From NCBI GenBank assembly GCA_049965815.1, contig JBMFVV010000014.1, forward strand, positions 1-40,908: a DNA stretch of 40,908 nucleotides, in the 5' to 3' direction. Of the stretch, positions 7,388-15,401 are shown piece by piece (position 1 is the stretch's first letter; every line of letters starts with the position of its first letter). This stretch comes from GCA-001856825 sp049965815. GTDB lineage: Archaea; Thermoplasmatota; Thermoplasmata; Thermoplasmatales; GCA-001856825. Below the pieces are notes generated by a model, which was not told the origin of the DNA, searched no databases, and was given only the letters and a program-made list of their open reading frames with translations. A program made the position numbers and the translations under genes.

Positions 7388-8005
7388 ATGCTTCCTTCTC
7401 TCATAGCTTTTGATGTCGATGGTGTCCTCCTTCAGCCTAAAAGCAGCTGGAACACCATTCATGATTATTTCGGCGTAAAGAACGAGGAATCACTGAGGGC
7501 ATTCCTCAAGGGGGAAATAGGATACCAAGAATTCATAGACCGTGACGTAAATCTTTGGTTGGGAAAACAAGGAAAGATCACCAGAGGCGACTTCAGAAAG
7601 ATCGCACAGGATATAAGGCCAAATCCAAATTTTGAATACCTTGGGGAATTCCTGAAGGAGTTCAGTGGCAGCAAAATAGCGATTTCTGGGGGAATAGATG
7701 TTATAGTCTCTAAGGTGAATGAATATTTCGATCTTGACGAGATATACTCAAATAGACTCATATTCCATAACGATACACTTATCGGTGGTTCTGCAGTAGT
7801 TAACCCGCACGAGAAGGGCCTTTTCTTGGAAAAATACAAAGGTTATAAGGTTTCGATAGGAGACTCAGAATGGGATAAAGATATGTTCAGGAACTCCGAT
7901 TATTCAATACTGTTCAACTCTAATTATGACCTTGAATTCGTGGATTGCATAATACATAGCAATGACCTTAAGGAACTCACAAACGTTCTGAGAGACTTTA
8001 AATGA
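7388..8005 (+). CDS. HAD-superfamily phosphatase, SerB-like
   Basis: A 205-aa cytoplasmic phosphohydrolase resembling phosphoserine phosphatase. Motif I is FDVDGVLL (nucleophile D9, general acid D11). A small helical cap follows. Motif II is IAISGGIDV. The motif III lysine is in PHEKGLFL, and motif IV is GDSEWDKDMF. The start ATG at 7388 has a TATA-like TTCTTATAGG about 25 nt upstream (7358-7367), so the transcript is probably leaderless. The stop overlaps the start of radB in an ATGA arrangement (8002-8005), so the two are translationally coupled. The substrate could be phosphoserine or another small phosphomonoester. Confidence 0.85.
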   Translation: MLPSLIAFDVDGVLLQPKSSWNTIHDYFGVKNEESLRAFLKGEIGYQEFIDRDVNLWLGKQGKITRGDFRKIAQDIRPNPNFEYLGEFLKEFSGSKIAISGGIDVIVSKVNEYFDLDEIYSNRLIFHNDTLIGGSAVVNPHEKGLFLEKYKGYKVSIGDSEWDKDMFRNSDYSILFNSNYDLEFVDCIIHSNDLKELTNVLRDFK

Positions 8006-8670
8006 CAGAGAGATTGCCAACCGGATTGCCGAGATTGGATAAGTGCATCGATGGAGGGTTTGAACGGGGTATAATAACGGAAATTTATGGGGAACCCGGG
8101 TCAGGTAAAACAAATCTTGTCCTATATACTTCAATCATTTCTTCTAGACTGGGGAAGGTGATTTTCATTGATACCGAAGGAGTATCTAGCGAGAGAATAT
8201 CACAGATCGCAGGAAATGAGTTAAACCTCTCCAATCTCAAGTTTTTCAGGATAAGGACCTATGAAGAGCAGTTGGAAGCAGTTCCTAAGATCCTAAATCT
8301 AGTACAGTCGGTGAGTGATGTGGTTCTCCTGGTCTTTGATACTATAACCGTTCATTACCGTGCAGAAAGGGAAATAAGGGCTGAGTTGAGGAGGAAGACG
8401 TCCAATACCCTGATAACGCAGATAGAGATGCTAAATAATCTGGCACTGTCAAAAAACATCCCTGTGATCTTAGTCAATCAGGTCTACATGGACAAGACAA
8501 CAAGCGAAGTACAACCAGTAGGTGGAAGTGCTCTATCGCACATTGCAAAGGCCATATTCAGGATTCAGAAGCTTGGAAGCGGAAAGAGGGAACTGGTAGT
8601 CATCAAGCACAGAAGCCTCCCGGAAGATATCAGATGTTCATTTTCCATTACCGAGAAGGGAATAGAATAA
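8002..8670 (+). CDS. radB: DNA repair and recombination protein RadB
   Basis: A 222-aa RecA/RadA-superfamily ATPase that lacks the N-terminal helix-hairpin-helix domain of RadA. In euryarchaea it acts as a recombination mediator. It begins LPTGLPRLDKCIDGGFERG. Walker A is GEPGSGKT at 30-37, the Walker B region is VVLLVFDTIT, and PVILVNQVY and a late AKAIFRIQKL complete the core fold. Length is normal for RadB (about 220-230 aa). The ATG overlaps the TGA of the upstream HAD phosphatase. The fen gene follows after 31 bp in the same direction. Confidence 0.92.
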   Translation: MTERLPTGLPRLDKCIDGGFERGIITEIYGEPGSGKTNLVLYTSIISSRLGKVIFIDTEGVSSERISQIAGNELNLSNLKFFRIRTYEEQLEAVPKILNLVQSVSDVVLLVFDTITVHYRAEREIRAELRRKTSNTLITQIEMLNNLALSKNIPVILVNQVYMDKTTSEVQPVGGSALSHIAKAIFRIQKLGSGKRELVVIKHRSLPEDIRCSFSITEKGIE

Positions 8671-8701
8671 GTTTTTAGCCTGTTTTCTATATATAAATAA
8701 G

Positions 8702-9712
8702 ATGGGAGTAGACATTTCCTCGCTTCTTGATACGAGCGAAGTGGACCTAAAGACGCTGAAGGGAAGGCTACTTGCTGTGGACGCCTTCAACGTCATCTAC
8801 CAGTTCCTGAGCAACATCAGAGAGTACGATGGTAGTCCTCTGAAGGACAAGCACGGCAATATAACATCTCATCTGTCAGGTCTCTTCTACAGGAACATAA
8901 GCCTTCTGGAAACTGGGATTGTACCGATCTACGTTTTCGATGGAAAACCCCCTGCCCTCAAGGCCAAGACTATAAAGGAGAGGATTGCACTCAAGGAAAA
9001 GGCCGAGGAAGAGTATCGCCTATCACTTGCAATGGGGGATTACGAGAAGGCAAAAAGTTTCGCTTCAAGGACGTCTAGATTGACAGCTGAGATGATTTCT
9101 GAATCAAAGGAACTGCTGAATTCCATTGGCATTGCGGTTGTTGATGCACCATCTGAAGGAGAGGCAGAGGCTTCATATCTCTGCAGGATCGGGTCAGTGT
9201 ATTCTGCCGTCTCCCAAGATTATGATTCCCTACTGTTTGGCTCCCCCAGGCTAATCAGAAATTTGACTATAAGTGGAAGGAGAAGATACGGAAGGACTGG
9301 AAGAGTGGTGGAGGTGAAGCCGGAGATGATCTCAAATGACGAAGTTCTGAGAAAACTCGGAATAACTAGGGAACAGCTGATAGATATGGGGATACTAGTG
9401 GGAACAGATTTCAATGACGGCGTAAAGGGAATCGGTCCCAAAAAGGCGTATCAGATGATAACGAAATACGGATCGTTGAAGAATATCCCAAACATCAATA
9501 TAGAAAACTACGAGGAGATTCGAGACATTTTCTTGAACCCGGACGTAGTTGACCCAGGCCACATAAAGATACCTGAGATGAATGAACAGAAGACCCTAGA
9601 TATCCTCGTGACCAGCCACGATTTTTCTCCAGAAAGGGTGGGTTCTGCGTTGGAAAGAGTAAAGGAAGCAAAGAAACAGGGGGTGCAGAGAAGTATTGAC
9701 TCCTTCTTTTAG
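8702..9712 (+). CDS. fen: Flap endonuclease 1
   Basis: A structure-specific 5' nuclease of 336 aa that removes flaps during Okazaki-fragment maturation and repair. The N domain has LLAVDAFNVIYQFL and YVFDGKPPALKAK. The I domain has APSEGEAEASYL and SQDYDSLLFG. GTDFNDGVKGIGPKKA is the H2TH/helix-hairpin-helix region. All expected acidic metal ligands appear present. The extreme C-terminus, QRSIDSFF, is a canonical PCNA-interacting (PIP) box. The start MGVDIS... is typical of the family apart from D at position 4. The last 17 nt, which encode the end of the PIP box, overlap the 5' end of tmk. Confidence 0.95.
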   Translation: MGVDISSLLDTSEVDLKTLKGRLLAVDAFNVIYQFLSNIREYDGSPLKDKHGNITSHLSGLFYRNISLLETGIVPIYVFDGKPPALKAKTIKERIALKEKAEEEYRLSLAMGDYEKAKSFASRTSRLTAEMISESKELLNSIGIAVVDAPSEGEAEASYLCRIGSVYSAVSQDYDSLLFGSPRLIRNLTISGRRRYGRTGRVVEVKPEMISNDEVLRKLGITREQLIDMGILVGTDFNDGVKGIGPKKAYQMITKYGSLKNIPNINIENYEEIRDIFLNPDVVDPGHIKIPEMNEQKTLDILVTSHDFSPERVGSALERVKEAKKQGVQRSIDSFF

Positions 9713-10295
9713 CATCTACCTGGCAATAGAGGGAATAGACGGCACTGGAAAGACATATGTTGCAAGACATATATCAGAGAAGTTTAAATTCTCAACGCTG
9801 CAGGAGCCTTCTACTGGCAAGATAGGTTCATTGATAAAGGAAAGTAACTGGGACCCAATAACTGATTTCTTCCTCTTCATGGCAGATAGGTCAGCCATGT
9901 TGAAAGATTTGAAGAAGATGGGGAATGTTGTTTCTGATCGCTCTCTTTACTCAAGCTATGCGTACCAGGGTTACTACCTTATCAAGTTATTCCAAAACGA
10001 GGATCGTTATTTCGACTTCTTCATGAAGAACGCTGGGCTTCTACCGGCATTGCCCACGCACGTGTTCATTCTCTACTGTGATGTGGATGTGGCCCTGGAG
10101 AGGGTCATGAAGAGGGGGGCTACTTCAAGGTTCGAAAAGAGGGAATACCTAGATGGTGTGCAGAACTTGTACTACGGTCTGAGGGGAAGGCTGAATAATC
10201 TGGTATACGTTGACAGCAATGGAAGCTTAGATGAACTGTACGATGAGATAGATAAACAGGTCACAAAGTTGTTACAACAGGCCCATCTTCCCTGA
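9696..10295 (+). CDS. tmk: Thymidylate kinase
   Basis: Phosphorylates dTMP to dTDP for DNA synthesis. 199 aa. P-loop AIEGIDGTGKTYVARHI (GIDGTGKT at 13-20), the substrate-binding motif SDRSLYSSYAYQG, and VMKRGATSRFEKREY as the lid region. The only sensible start is TTG at 9696, inside fen in a different frame, because the first conserved strand (YLAIEGIDG) begins a few codons later. It is co-directional and translationally linked with fen. The 3' end overlaps the convergent map gene by 35 bp. Confidence 0.92.
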   Translation: MTPSFSIYLAIEGIDGTGKTYVARHISEKFKFSTLQEPSTGKIGSLIKESNWDPITDFFLFMADRSAMLKDLKKMGNVVSDRSLYSSYAYQGYYLIKLFQNEDRYFDFFMKNAGLLPALPTHVFILYCDVDVALERVMKRGATSRFEKREYLDGVQNLYYGLRGRLNNLVYVDSNGSLDELYDEIDKQVTKLLQQAHLP

Positions 10296-11124
10296 GGAAG
10301 ATTGTGTGCTCTGTCTGTGCAACCATCTCTCCCTTGTTTTCCTTTAACACGGGAAAAAAATAGATGTATTTTTTCTTCTGCGCTTCCCTTATCACGTAAT
10401 CATAATTTTCTATGCTCCTTGCTGCATCTCGCATTGAGAAAGGCAGTCCTCTTGATACCTTCCTGAGAGTCTTCAGTGATTCATCAGAATCCTCCTTCAG
10501 GCTGATCATGATGTTCCCAAATTCCAGTCCCTTGACCTTCCCTTTGCCAGTAGTTGCGAATGGCTCAATCGCGAAAGTCATGCCCGGGTATAGTCTTACC
10601 CTGGAACCGTCGTCATAATTGGGGAAGGAAGTTCCGGCGTGAAGTACGTATTTTTCCAGAGTGTGACCCGTTAGGTTGTAAACAGGGTTGAATCCATACT
10701 TCTTTATCGTCGCTTCAATCTCCCTTCCTATCTCTGAAGTAAGAGCACCGACCCTCACCTTCTTTATCGCATTTTCTAAGGCTTCCTGAGTAGCTCGGAT
10801 GAGATTTGTCCATTTATCAGTAGTGACCTCCTTGGTCACAGCAGTATCAGCCAGGCATCCGTTTATTTCGGCGCCCAGATCTAATTTCACAAGGTCTCCC
10901 TGCTGAAATTTTAAGTCCGTATCTGGTGCAGGAGTGAAATGAGCAGCCTCGTTGTTTATCGATAGATTTACAGGGAAACCTATCTGGGCACCCTCCCCCC
11001 TTATAAGGTCCTCAAGATAGTCGGCAAGTTTCCTCAAATCAAGACCTTCCTCTATCATCCTGTATCCCTCCTGCCTAGCCTTCGACGCTATTTTTCCAGA
11101 CTGGACATAATCATCGTATTCCAT
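10261..11124 (-). CDS. map: Methionine aminopeptidase, type II
   Basis: Removes initiator methionine from nascent proteins. 287 aa of pita-bread fold. The metal and substrate residues are visible: FPVNLSINNEAAHFTP (His), VKLDLGAEINGCLADTA (two Asp), NLTGHTLEKYVLHAG (His), FAIEPFATTGKG (Glu) and QTEHTIFL (Glu). The helical insertion after the second His is typical of type II enzymes of archaea. It lies downstream of, and overlaps by 14 bp, the Sua5-like gene, so the two form an operon. Its 3' end overlaps tmk on the other strand. Confidence 0.95.
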   Translation of the reverse strand: MEYDDYVQSGKIASKARQEGYRMIEEGLDLRKLADYLEDLIRGEGAQIGFPVNLSINNEAAHFTPAPDTDLKFQQGDLVKLDLGAEINGCLADTAVTKEVTTDKWTNLIRATQEALENAIKKVRVGALTSEIGREIEATIKKYGFNPVYNLTGHTLEKYVLHAGTSFPNYDDGSRVRLYPGMTFAIEPFATTGKGKVKGLEFGNIMISLKEDSDESLKTLRKVSRGLPFSMRDAARSIENYDYVIREAQKKKYIYFFPVLKENKGEMVAQTEHTIFLREDGPVVTTL

Positions 11125-11707
11125 TCTCTGCCTCCCTTATTGATTTAAGTGTAACCTCTCCCTCTCTTAACACTTTCTTAGAGGTATAGTCGTATATTGT
11201 TGACGGAATGCCATTGAGCTGCCCTCCATCTACGTATAAGCCTATCCTATTACCGAACTGTCCCATGATCTCCTTCAGGCCGGGAGAAGATCTGAATCCC
11301 CTGATATTTGCACCAACCAGTGTAATGGGACCAACTCTCCTTATAACCTCTCGTACAAGGAGACTGGCCGACACTCTCACTGCTATCCTGTTGTTTACCA
11401 CCCAGTGGGCATCCATCCTGGATTTTAGAATGAGTGTCAGTGGACCGGGCATCAGATTCCTTACAATGTTCTTTGCACCTTCGTCTATTATACAGTATTT
11501 CTCTATGTCCCTCAGCCCATAGAAGCCAATAGGGCTCGCACTCTGCATTTTGACCCCCTTGAGCCTGTAGACTGCATCGTACCCTGATTTGTCACTTATG
11601 GGAACGGAGAGCGCATAGAGAGTTTCTGTCGGCAGAACCACAGGTCCTCTCCTCATTGCATCAATTATTACCTGGACGTTGGTAAGGTCTGCCTTTATTA
11701 CAGCCAT
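11111..11707 (-). CDS. Sua5/YciO/YrdC-family protein (threonylcarbamoyl-AMP synthase-like)
   Basis: A 198-aa YrdC-fold protein. Family members make threonylcarbamoyl-AMP for the t6A modification of tRNA at position 37. PTETLYALS matches the PTET(V/L)YGL motif, and MPGPLTLIL and IAVRVS are conserved core parts. It departs from the usual family in two places: RLKGVKMQSASPIGF stands where K-x-R...P usually binds substrate, and LVGANIRGF replaces the common S-A-N-x-S-G. Only the YrdC domain is present, with no C-terminal Sua5 domain. It is the first gene of an operon with map. It is either a diverged t6A synthase or a YciO-type paralogue of other function. Confidence 0.75.
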   Translation of the reverse strand: MAVIKADLTNVQVIIDAMRRGPVVLPTETLYALSVPISDKSGYDAVYRLKGVKMQSASPIGFYGLRDIEKYCIIDEGAKNIVRNLMPGPLTLILKSRMDAHWVVNNRIAVRVSASLLVREVIRRVGPITLVGANIRGFRSSPGLKEIMGQFGNRIGLYVDGGQLNGIPSTIYDYTSKKVLREGEVTLKSIREAENGIR

Positions 11708-11749
11708 AACAATACCATAATCATTCTTCGTAGATAAATTGATTACAAG

Positions 11750-12361
11750 TCAGATATGGAAGAACAGAAGCGCGCCTGTCAATATGTATTGTACAGCGAA
11801 TCCTGCAACCAATATACCGAATACCCTAGTCAGGGCCCTCGCTCCTTTCTCCTTTATTACTCTATAGATGAAGAAACTCGACAGGAACAGTAGAAATGTT
11901 ACGACAGAAACCACTATGATTCCAAGTACTACAATCACATGATTGTAATCGTGCATAAGGAGGATGACCAGAGAGATAGCTCCAGGCCCTGCAAGCAAGG
12001 GTGTTCCCAGTGGAACGATACCTACGTCTCTCTTCGCCTCACCTTCCTCAGACTCTCCCTTCTTCCCAGAAGGTTTGTCTCCCTCTGTTACCATTTCAAT
12101 GCTCGTCAGTAAGATCAAGATGCCACCTGCAATTTCCAGAGCTGCAATTGAAATTCCAAAGTATAGAAGAATATAATAACCTACAAACGCGAAGAATATG
12201 AGGATCAGGAAGCTGGCTAAGGTGGCATCGTTTGCCATCCTTCTCCTCTCTTTGTCTGTCTCACCCTTTGCAAATGCTATAAACATAATCATTGCTGCGA
12301 AAGGGTCGACGACTACAAAGAGTTCAATCGTAACATAAAGAAACTGGGTGAATAGACTCAT
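11750..12361 (-). CDS. MarC-family integral membrane protein
   Basis: 203 aa with six predicted transmembrane helices. The start FTQFLYVTIELFVVVDPFAAMIMFIAF and the repeat-like VPLGTPLLAGPGAISLVIL are MarC-family signatures (UPF0056). The central loop, from about 96 to 110, is rich in Lys/Glu/Gly. MarC was once linked to multiple antibiotic resistance, but the true role is unknown. It may be a small-molecule transporter. The ATG at 12361 is preceded by A/T-rich sequence with possible TATA boxes. It is on the minus strand behind the sua5-like gene with a 42-bp gap, and probably has its own promoter. Confidence 0.9.
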   Translation of the reverse strand: MSLFTQFLYVTIELFVVVDPFAAMIMFIAFAKGETDKERRRMANDATLASFLILIFFAFVGYYILLYFGISIAALEIAGGILILLTSIEMVTEGDKPSGKKGESEEGEAKRDVGIVPLGTPLLAGPGAISLVILLMHDYNHVIVVLGIIVVSVVTFLLFLSSFFIYRVIKEKGARALTRVFGILVAGFAVQYILTGALLFFHI

Positions 12362-12485
12362 TGACCATATAATATATCACATTATTATTAATTTTTATTA
12401 AGAAAATTTCACATTCTTTCTCCAAGATGGAATCATTTCATATTCACTTATTGAAGACAATATGGAAGAACACTTGGAGACTAAG

Positions 12486-12500
12486 AAAAATAGATAAAAG
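12486..12500 (+). promoter_or_regulatory. TATA-like box for the thiI operon
   Basis: AAAAATAGATAAAAG is centred about 26 nt before the GTG at 12519, the distance expected when transcription starts at or next to the first codon. Confidence 0.45.
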
Positions 12501-12518
12501 AGGATACTTTAGACCATT

Positions 12519-13613
12519 GTGCTTACCCTGGTCCGTTATTCTGAAATAGGTACGAAGGGAGATAACAGGAACTACTTCGAGGAGCTGTTATCAAGGAACA
12601 TAATGGCAAAACTCAATGAGAGTTCCATCAAGGGAAACGTTAGGACAGAGGAATCAAGGTTGATAGTTGAGACGGAGGAGAGGGTAGATCACATATTATC
12701 AAGGATATTCGGGATATCATCATTCTCTCCAGTTGAGAAGGTTAACTCAAGCGTGGAGGAAATAGAGAACAAGATATCCCAGATAGAGGTTAAGGGAAAG
12801 TTCAGAATTACTGTAAATAGGAGGGACAAGAATTTCCCGATGACCTCCCAGCAATTTTCAGCCAGGCTGGGGGAGATTATTCTGAATCTTAATCCGGAGG
12901 CAAAGGTTGACCTGTTCAACTTTGACAAGAATATTGGAGTTGATATTGGTTCCAGGTTCTCCTACATATATGATGAAACGACACAAGGGGTCGGAGGTAT
13001 GCCTGTCAGGTCTCAAGGAAAGGGAGTTGCACTTATATCTGCAGGAATAGACTCGCCTGTGGCGGCCTATATGATGCTGAAGAGAGGGATGGAATTGAAC
13101 CTTATACATTACTTCCAAAGCTCAAGAACATTGGAGAAAGTGTTCAGGAACAAGGAGCTTCTGGAACAGTATTCTCCGTATCCGATCGAGATCAAGATAA
13201 TGGATCACAGGAAGATGATAGGGAAAATGGTAATGGAACTGAGGAAGAACAACGAACAGAGATGGACCTGCCTCTTCTGCAAGAGGGAAATGTACAGGGA
13301 AGGAGAGAATTACGCAAGGGAAATTGGAGGGAAAGCGATTATAACGGGCGAAGACCTGGGGCAGGTTGCTAGTCAGACCCTAGACAACCTAAATACCATA
13401 GAGGAAAAGATAAATATCCCTGTCTTCAGACCTCTCATTGGGTTTGACAAAATAGAAATAGAGAGGCTATCAGAAAAGATAGGAGCCTTTGATATATTCC
13501 TCTCAGACACTTCATCGTGCGACTGTTACTTCCTTCCTCCCAGACCCAGAACCAAGAGCAGCCCGGAGGAGATGGAAGAAGTGGAACTGAAGATTCTTGG
13601 TCGATCTGGATGA
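12519..13613 (+). CDS. thiI: tRNA 4-thiouridine synthetase ThiI
   Basis: Introduces s4U into tRNA and, in many organisms, helps make thiazole. 364 aa. The N-terminal ferredoxin-like/THUMP region starts LVRYSEIGTKGDNRNYFEELL and runs to about residue 165. The PP-loop ATPase motif is ISAGIDSPVAAYMM, where the usual SGG is SAG. It includes CLFCKREMYR and ITGEDLGQVASQT, both family hallmarks. There is no rhodanese domain, as in most archaeal ThiI. The GTG at 12519 gives the conserved N-terminus. It is the first gene of a four-gene overlapping operon; its TGA overlaps the ATG of rnz. Confidence 0.92.
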   Translation: MLTLVRYSEIGTKGDNRNYFEELLSRNIMAKLNESSIKGNVRTEESRLIVETEERVDHILSRIFGISSFSPVEKVNSSVEEIENKISQIEVKGKFRITVNRRDKNFPMTSQQFSARLGEIILNLNPEAKVDLFNFDKNIGVDIGSRFSYIYDETTQGVGGMPVRSQGKGVALISAGIDSPVAAYMMLKRGMELNLIHYFQSSRTLEKVFRNKELLEQYSPYPIEIKIMDHRKMIGKMVMELRKNNEQRWTCLFCKREMYREGENYAREIGGKAIITGEDLGQVASQTLDNLNTIEEKINIPVFRPLIGFDKIEIERLSEKIGAFDIFLSDTSSCDCYFLPPRPRTKSSPEEMEEVELKILGRSG

Positions 13614-14524
13614 TATCTTCAATAAGATTGTACTTCCTTGGAACAGGAGGTTCCTGGCCAACACCACAGAGAAACACACTGAGCATAGGGATAAGAGTTG
13701 ACGACGAGGCAGTGCTCTTTGACTGTGGAGAAGGAACTCAAACGTCTTTGATGAAAAGTTCACTTTCGCTCATGAAGATCAAGAGAATATTTATCACTCA
13801 TTTCCACGGCGACCATTTTCTTGGGCTCCCAGGATTGATTCAAACTATGAGCTTCTATGGAAGGACGGAACCGCTGGAAATTTATGGACCGATAGGTGCT
13901 TCATCAGTTCTTGGAAATTTGCTGTCCATAGGATATTATAGCCTAAACTTCGAGATTAGGATAGAGGAACTGAAGGGTAACGGATCAATTAATTTTGGGG
14001 ATTATTCAATATCATATGCAAAGGCTAACCACACGATTCCCGCACTTTCATATTCTCTTACAGAAAGGGAATATTCCAAACTGGAGGAATCAAAGATTAA
14101 GGAGCTGGGGGTACCAAGACACCTTCTTGAAAAGATAAGGAAGGAGGGATCAGTACAGGTTAATGGAAGAACTATCAGAATAGAAGACATTTCTGCAGGC
14201 ATACGGAAGGGGAGGAAAATATCGTACTCAGGAGATACTCGTAGGGATCAGGGTCTTTTAGAGCTATTCAGGAACTCAACCGTGCTGATTCACGAATCAA
14301 CCGGGGAAAGAAGCAATGAGACCAAAGTGATTTCCTATGGACATTCAACCGGGAATGACGCGGGCATTCAGGCAAGGGACTCAAATTCAAAGAAGCTGAT
14401 ATTAGTTCATTTCAGTCCTAGATATAATGACATCAAGCCAATTCTGGAAGAGGCAAGAACTGTGTTTCAAAACGTAATCGCGGCCGAAGAACTGATGGAA
14501 CTGGAAGTAAGCGTCAATGATTGA
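13610..14524 (+). CDS. rnz: Ribonuclease Z (tRNA 3' endonuclease)
   Basis: Cuts the 3' trailer from pre-tRNA. 304 aa of metallo-beta-lactamase fold. It starts IRLYFLGTGGSWPTPQRNT. The zinc motif is FITHFHGDHFLGLPG (HxHxDH). Later ligands are in KANHTIPALSY, YSGDTRRDQG, and HESTGERSNET followed by YGHST and LVHFSPRY. The start ATG at 13610 overlaps the thiI stop (ATGA); an upstream in-frame ATG at 13517 would lie inside thiI and is not supported. It overlaps the following alkyltransferase/endonuclease V gene by 8 bp. Confidence 0.95.
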   Translation: MISSIRLYFLGTGGSWPTPQRNTLSIGIRVDDEAVLFDCGEGTQTSLMKSSLSLMKIKRIFITHFHGDHFLGLPGLIQTMSFYGRTEPLEIYGPIGASSVLGNLLSIGYYSLNFEIRIEELKGNGSINFGDYSISYAKANHTIPALSYSLTEREYSKLEESKIKELGVPRHLLEKIRKEGSVQVNGRTIRIEDISAGIRKGRKISYSGDTRRDQGLLELFRNSTVLIHESTGERSNETKVISYGHSTGNDAGIQARDSNSKKLILVHFSPRYNDIKPILEEARTVFQNVIAAEELMELEVSVND

Positions 14525-15401
14525 CATCCCGGACATCTATGGTGAATTCTACAAATTGCTGGAACAGATACCCAGGGGATATGTGTCAACTTATGGGGAT
14601 ATGGCAATACAGCTTGGCGACATAGTTTCTTCCAGGGCAGTGGGGGAGATGCTCTCTCAAAATGAATTCCCGGACAAATATCCGTGCTATAGGGTAGTGA
14701 TGTATGATGGAAGCCTTGGGGGGTTTACAAGCCCAGGTGGCGTAGAAGAAAAGATTACGCGTTTAAGGAAGGATGGAATTCGTATATCTAGGGGGAAGGT
14801 GGAAAATTTTGAAGGTATCAGGTTCAGAGACTTTAAATCCACATTTCCTCTTAGAAGGTTCAGGGAGACGGCGGCCAAAATTGATATCAGCAAGAGAGTG
14901 GATCATTCAAATTATCTTCGTGCCCTTGATATCTCTTATTTCGGAAGGATTGGAGTGGGTGTAGCAGTTGAATTTGATCGTGATTTGAGCTTTGAAGTAG
15001 TAGTAAAGAAGGTCAAGTCCCCTTACATACCCAATTACTTGTATCTTCGCGAAGGTGAAATATACGAAGCTCTGGTTAAAAAAGAGGCGATTAACGTAAT
15101 AGATGGAAATGGAATCATCCACAAGGACGGGAGAGGTGTAGCTACTCTTGTGGGAGCTTCGAAGAACGTAGCTACTGTGGGCTTAGCAAAGAGTCTGCTT
15201 CTTGGAAGGGAGAAAGGCAATGATATATTTCTGGGTAAAAAGAAAATAGGAGAAAAAGTCGGGAAGTATTATATTTCTGAGGGGTTTGGCATTGATCTCA
15301 AGGGTTGTGTCAAAGCACTAACGCATGAGCCACATTTTCCTCAGACTAAATATCCAGATAGACTATCGAGGCGTTATAGAGATGAAATACTGGCTGCTTA
15401 A
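14517..15401 (+). CDS. Fused O6-alkylguanine-DNA alkyltransferase-like / endonuclease V
   Basis: A 294-aa DNA repair fusion. Residues 1 to about 95 resemble the DNA-binding/active-site domain of alkyltransferases: YKLLEQIPRGYVSTYGDMA, SSRAVGEML, then PCYRVV with the acceptor Cys at 57; the usual PCHRV has His where this has Tyr58. Residues about 125-290 are endonuclease V, which nicks DNA near deaminated bases: ALDISYFG (D138), SPYIPNYLYLREGE (E179), VIDGNGIIH (D196) and ATVGLAKSLLLG. A bifunctional protein with this architecture was characterised from Ferroplasma acidarmanus. The His-to-Tyr change makes it uncertain whether the first half is a true alkyltransferase or an alkyltransferase-like binder. 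It overlaps rnz by 8 bp and truA by 20 bp. Confidence 0.9.
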   Translation: MIDIPDIYGEFYKLLEQIPRGYVSTYGDMAIQLGDIVSSRAVGEMLSQNEFPDKYPCYRVVMYDGSLGGFTSPGGVEEKITRLRKDGIRISRGKVENFEGIRFRDFKSTFPLRRFRETAAKIDISKRVDHSNYLRALDISYFGRIGVGVAVEFDRDLSFEVVVKKVKSPYIPNYLYLREGEIYEALVKKEAINVIDGNGIIHKDGRGVATLVGASKNVATVGLAKSLLLGREKGNDIFLGKKKIGEKVGKYYISEGFGIDLKGCVKALTHEPHFPQTKYPDRLSRRYRDEILAA

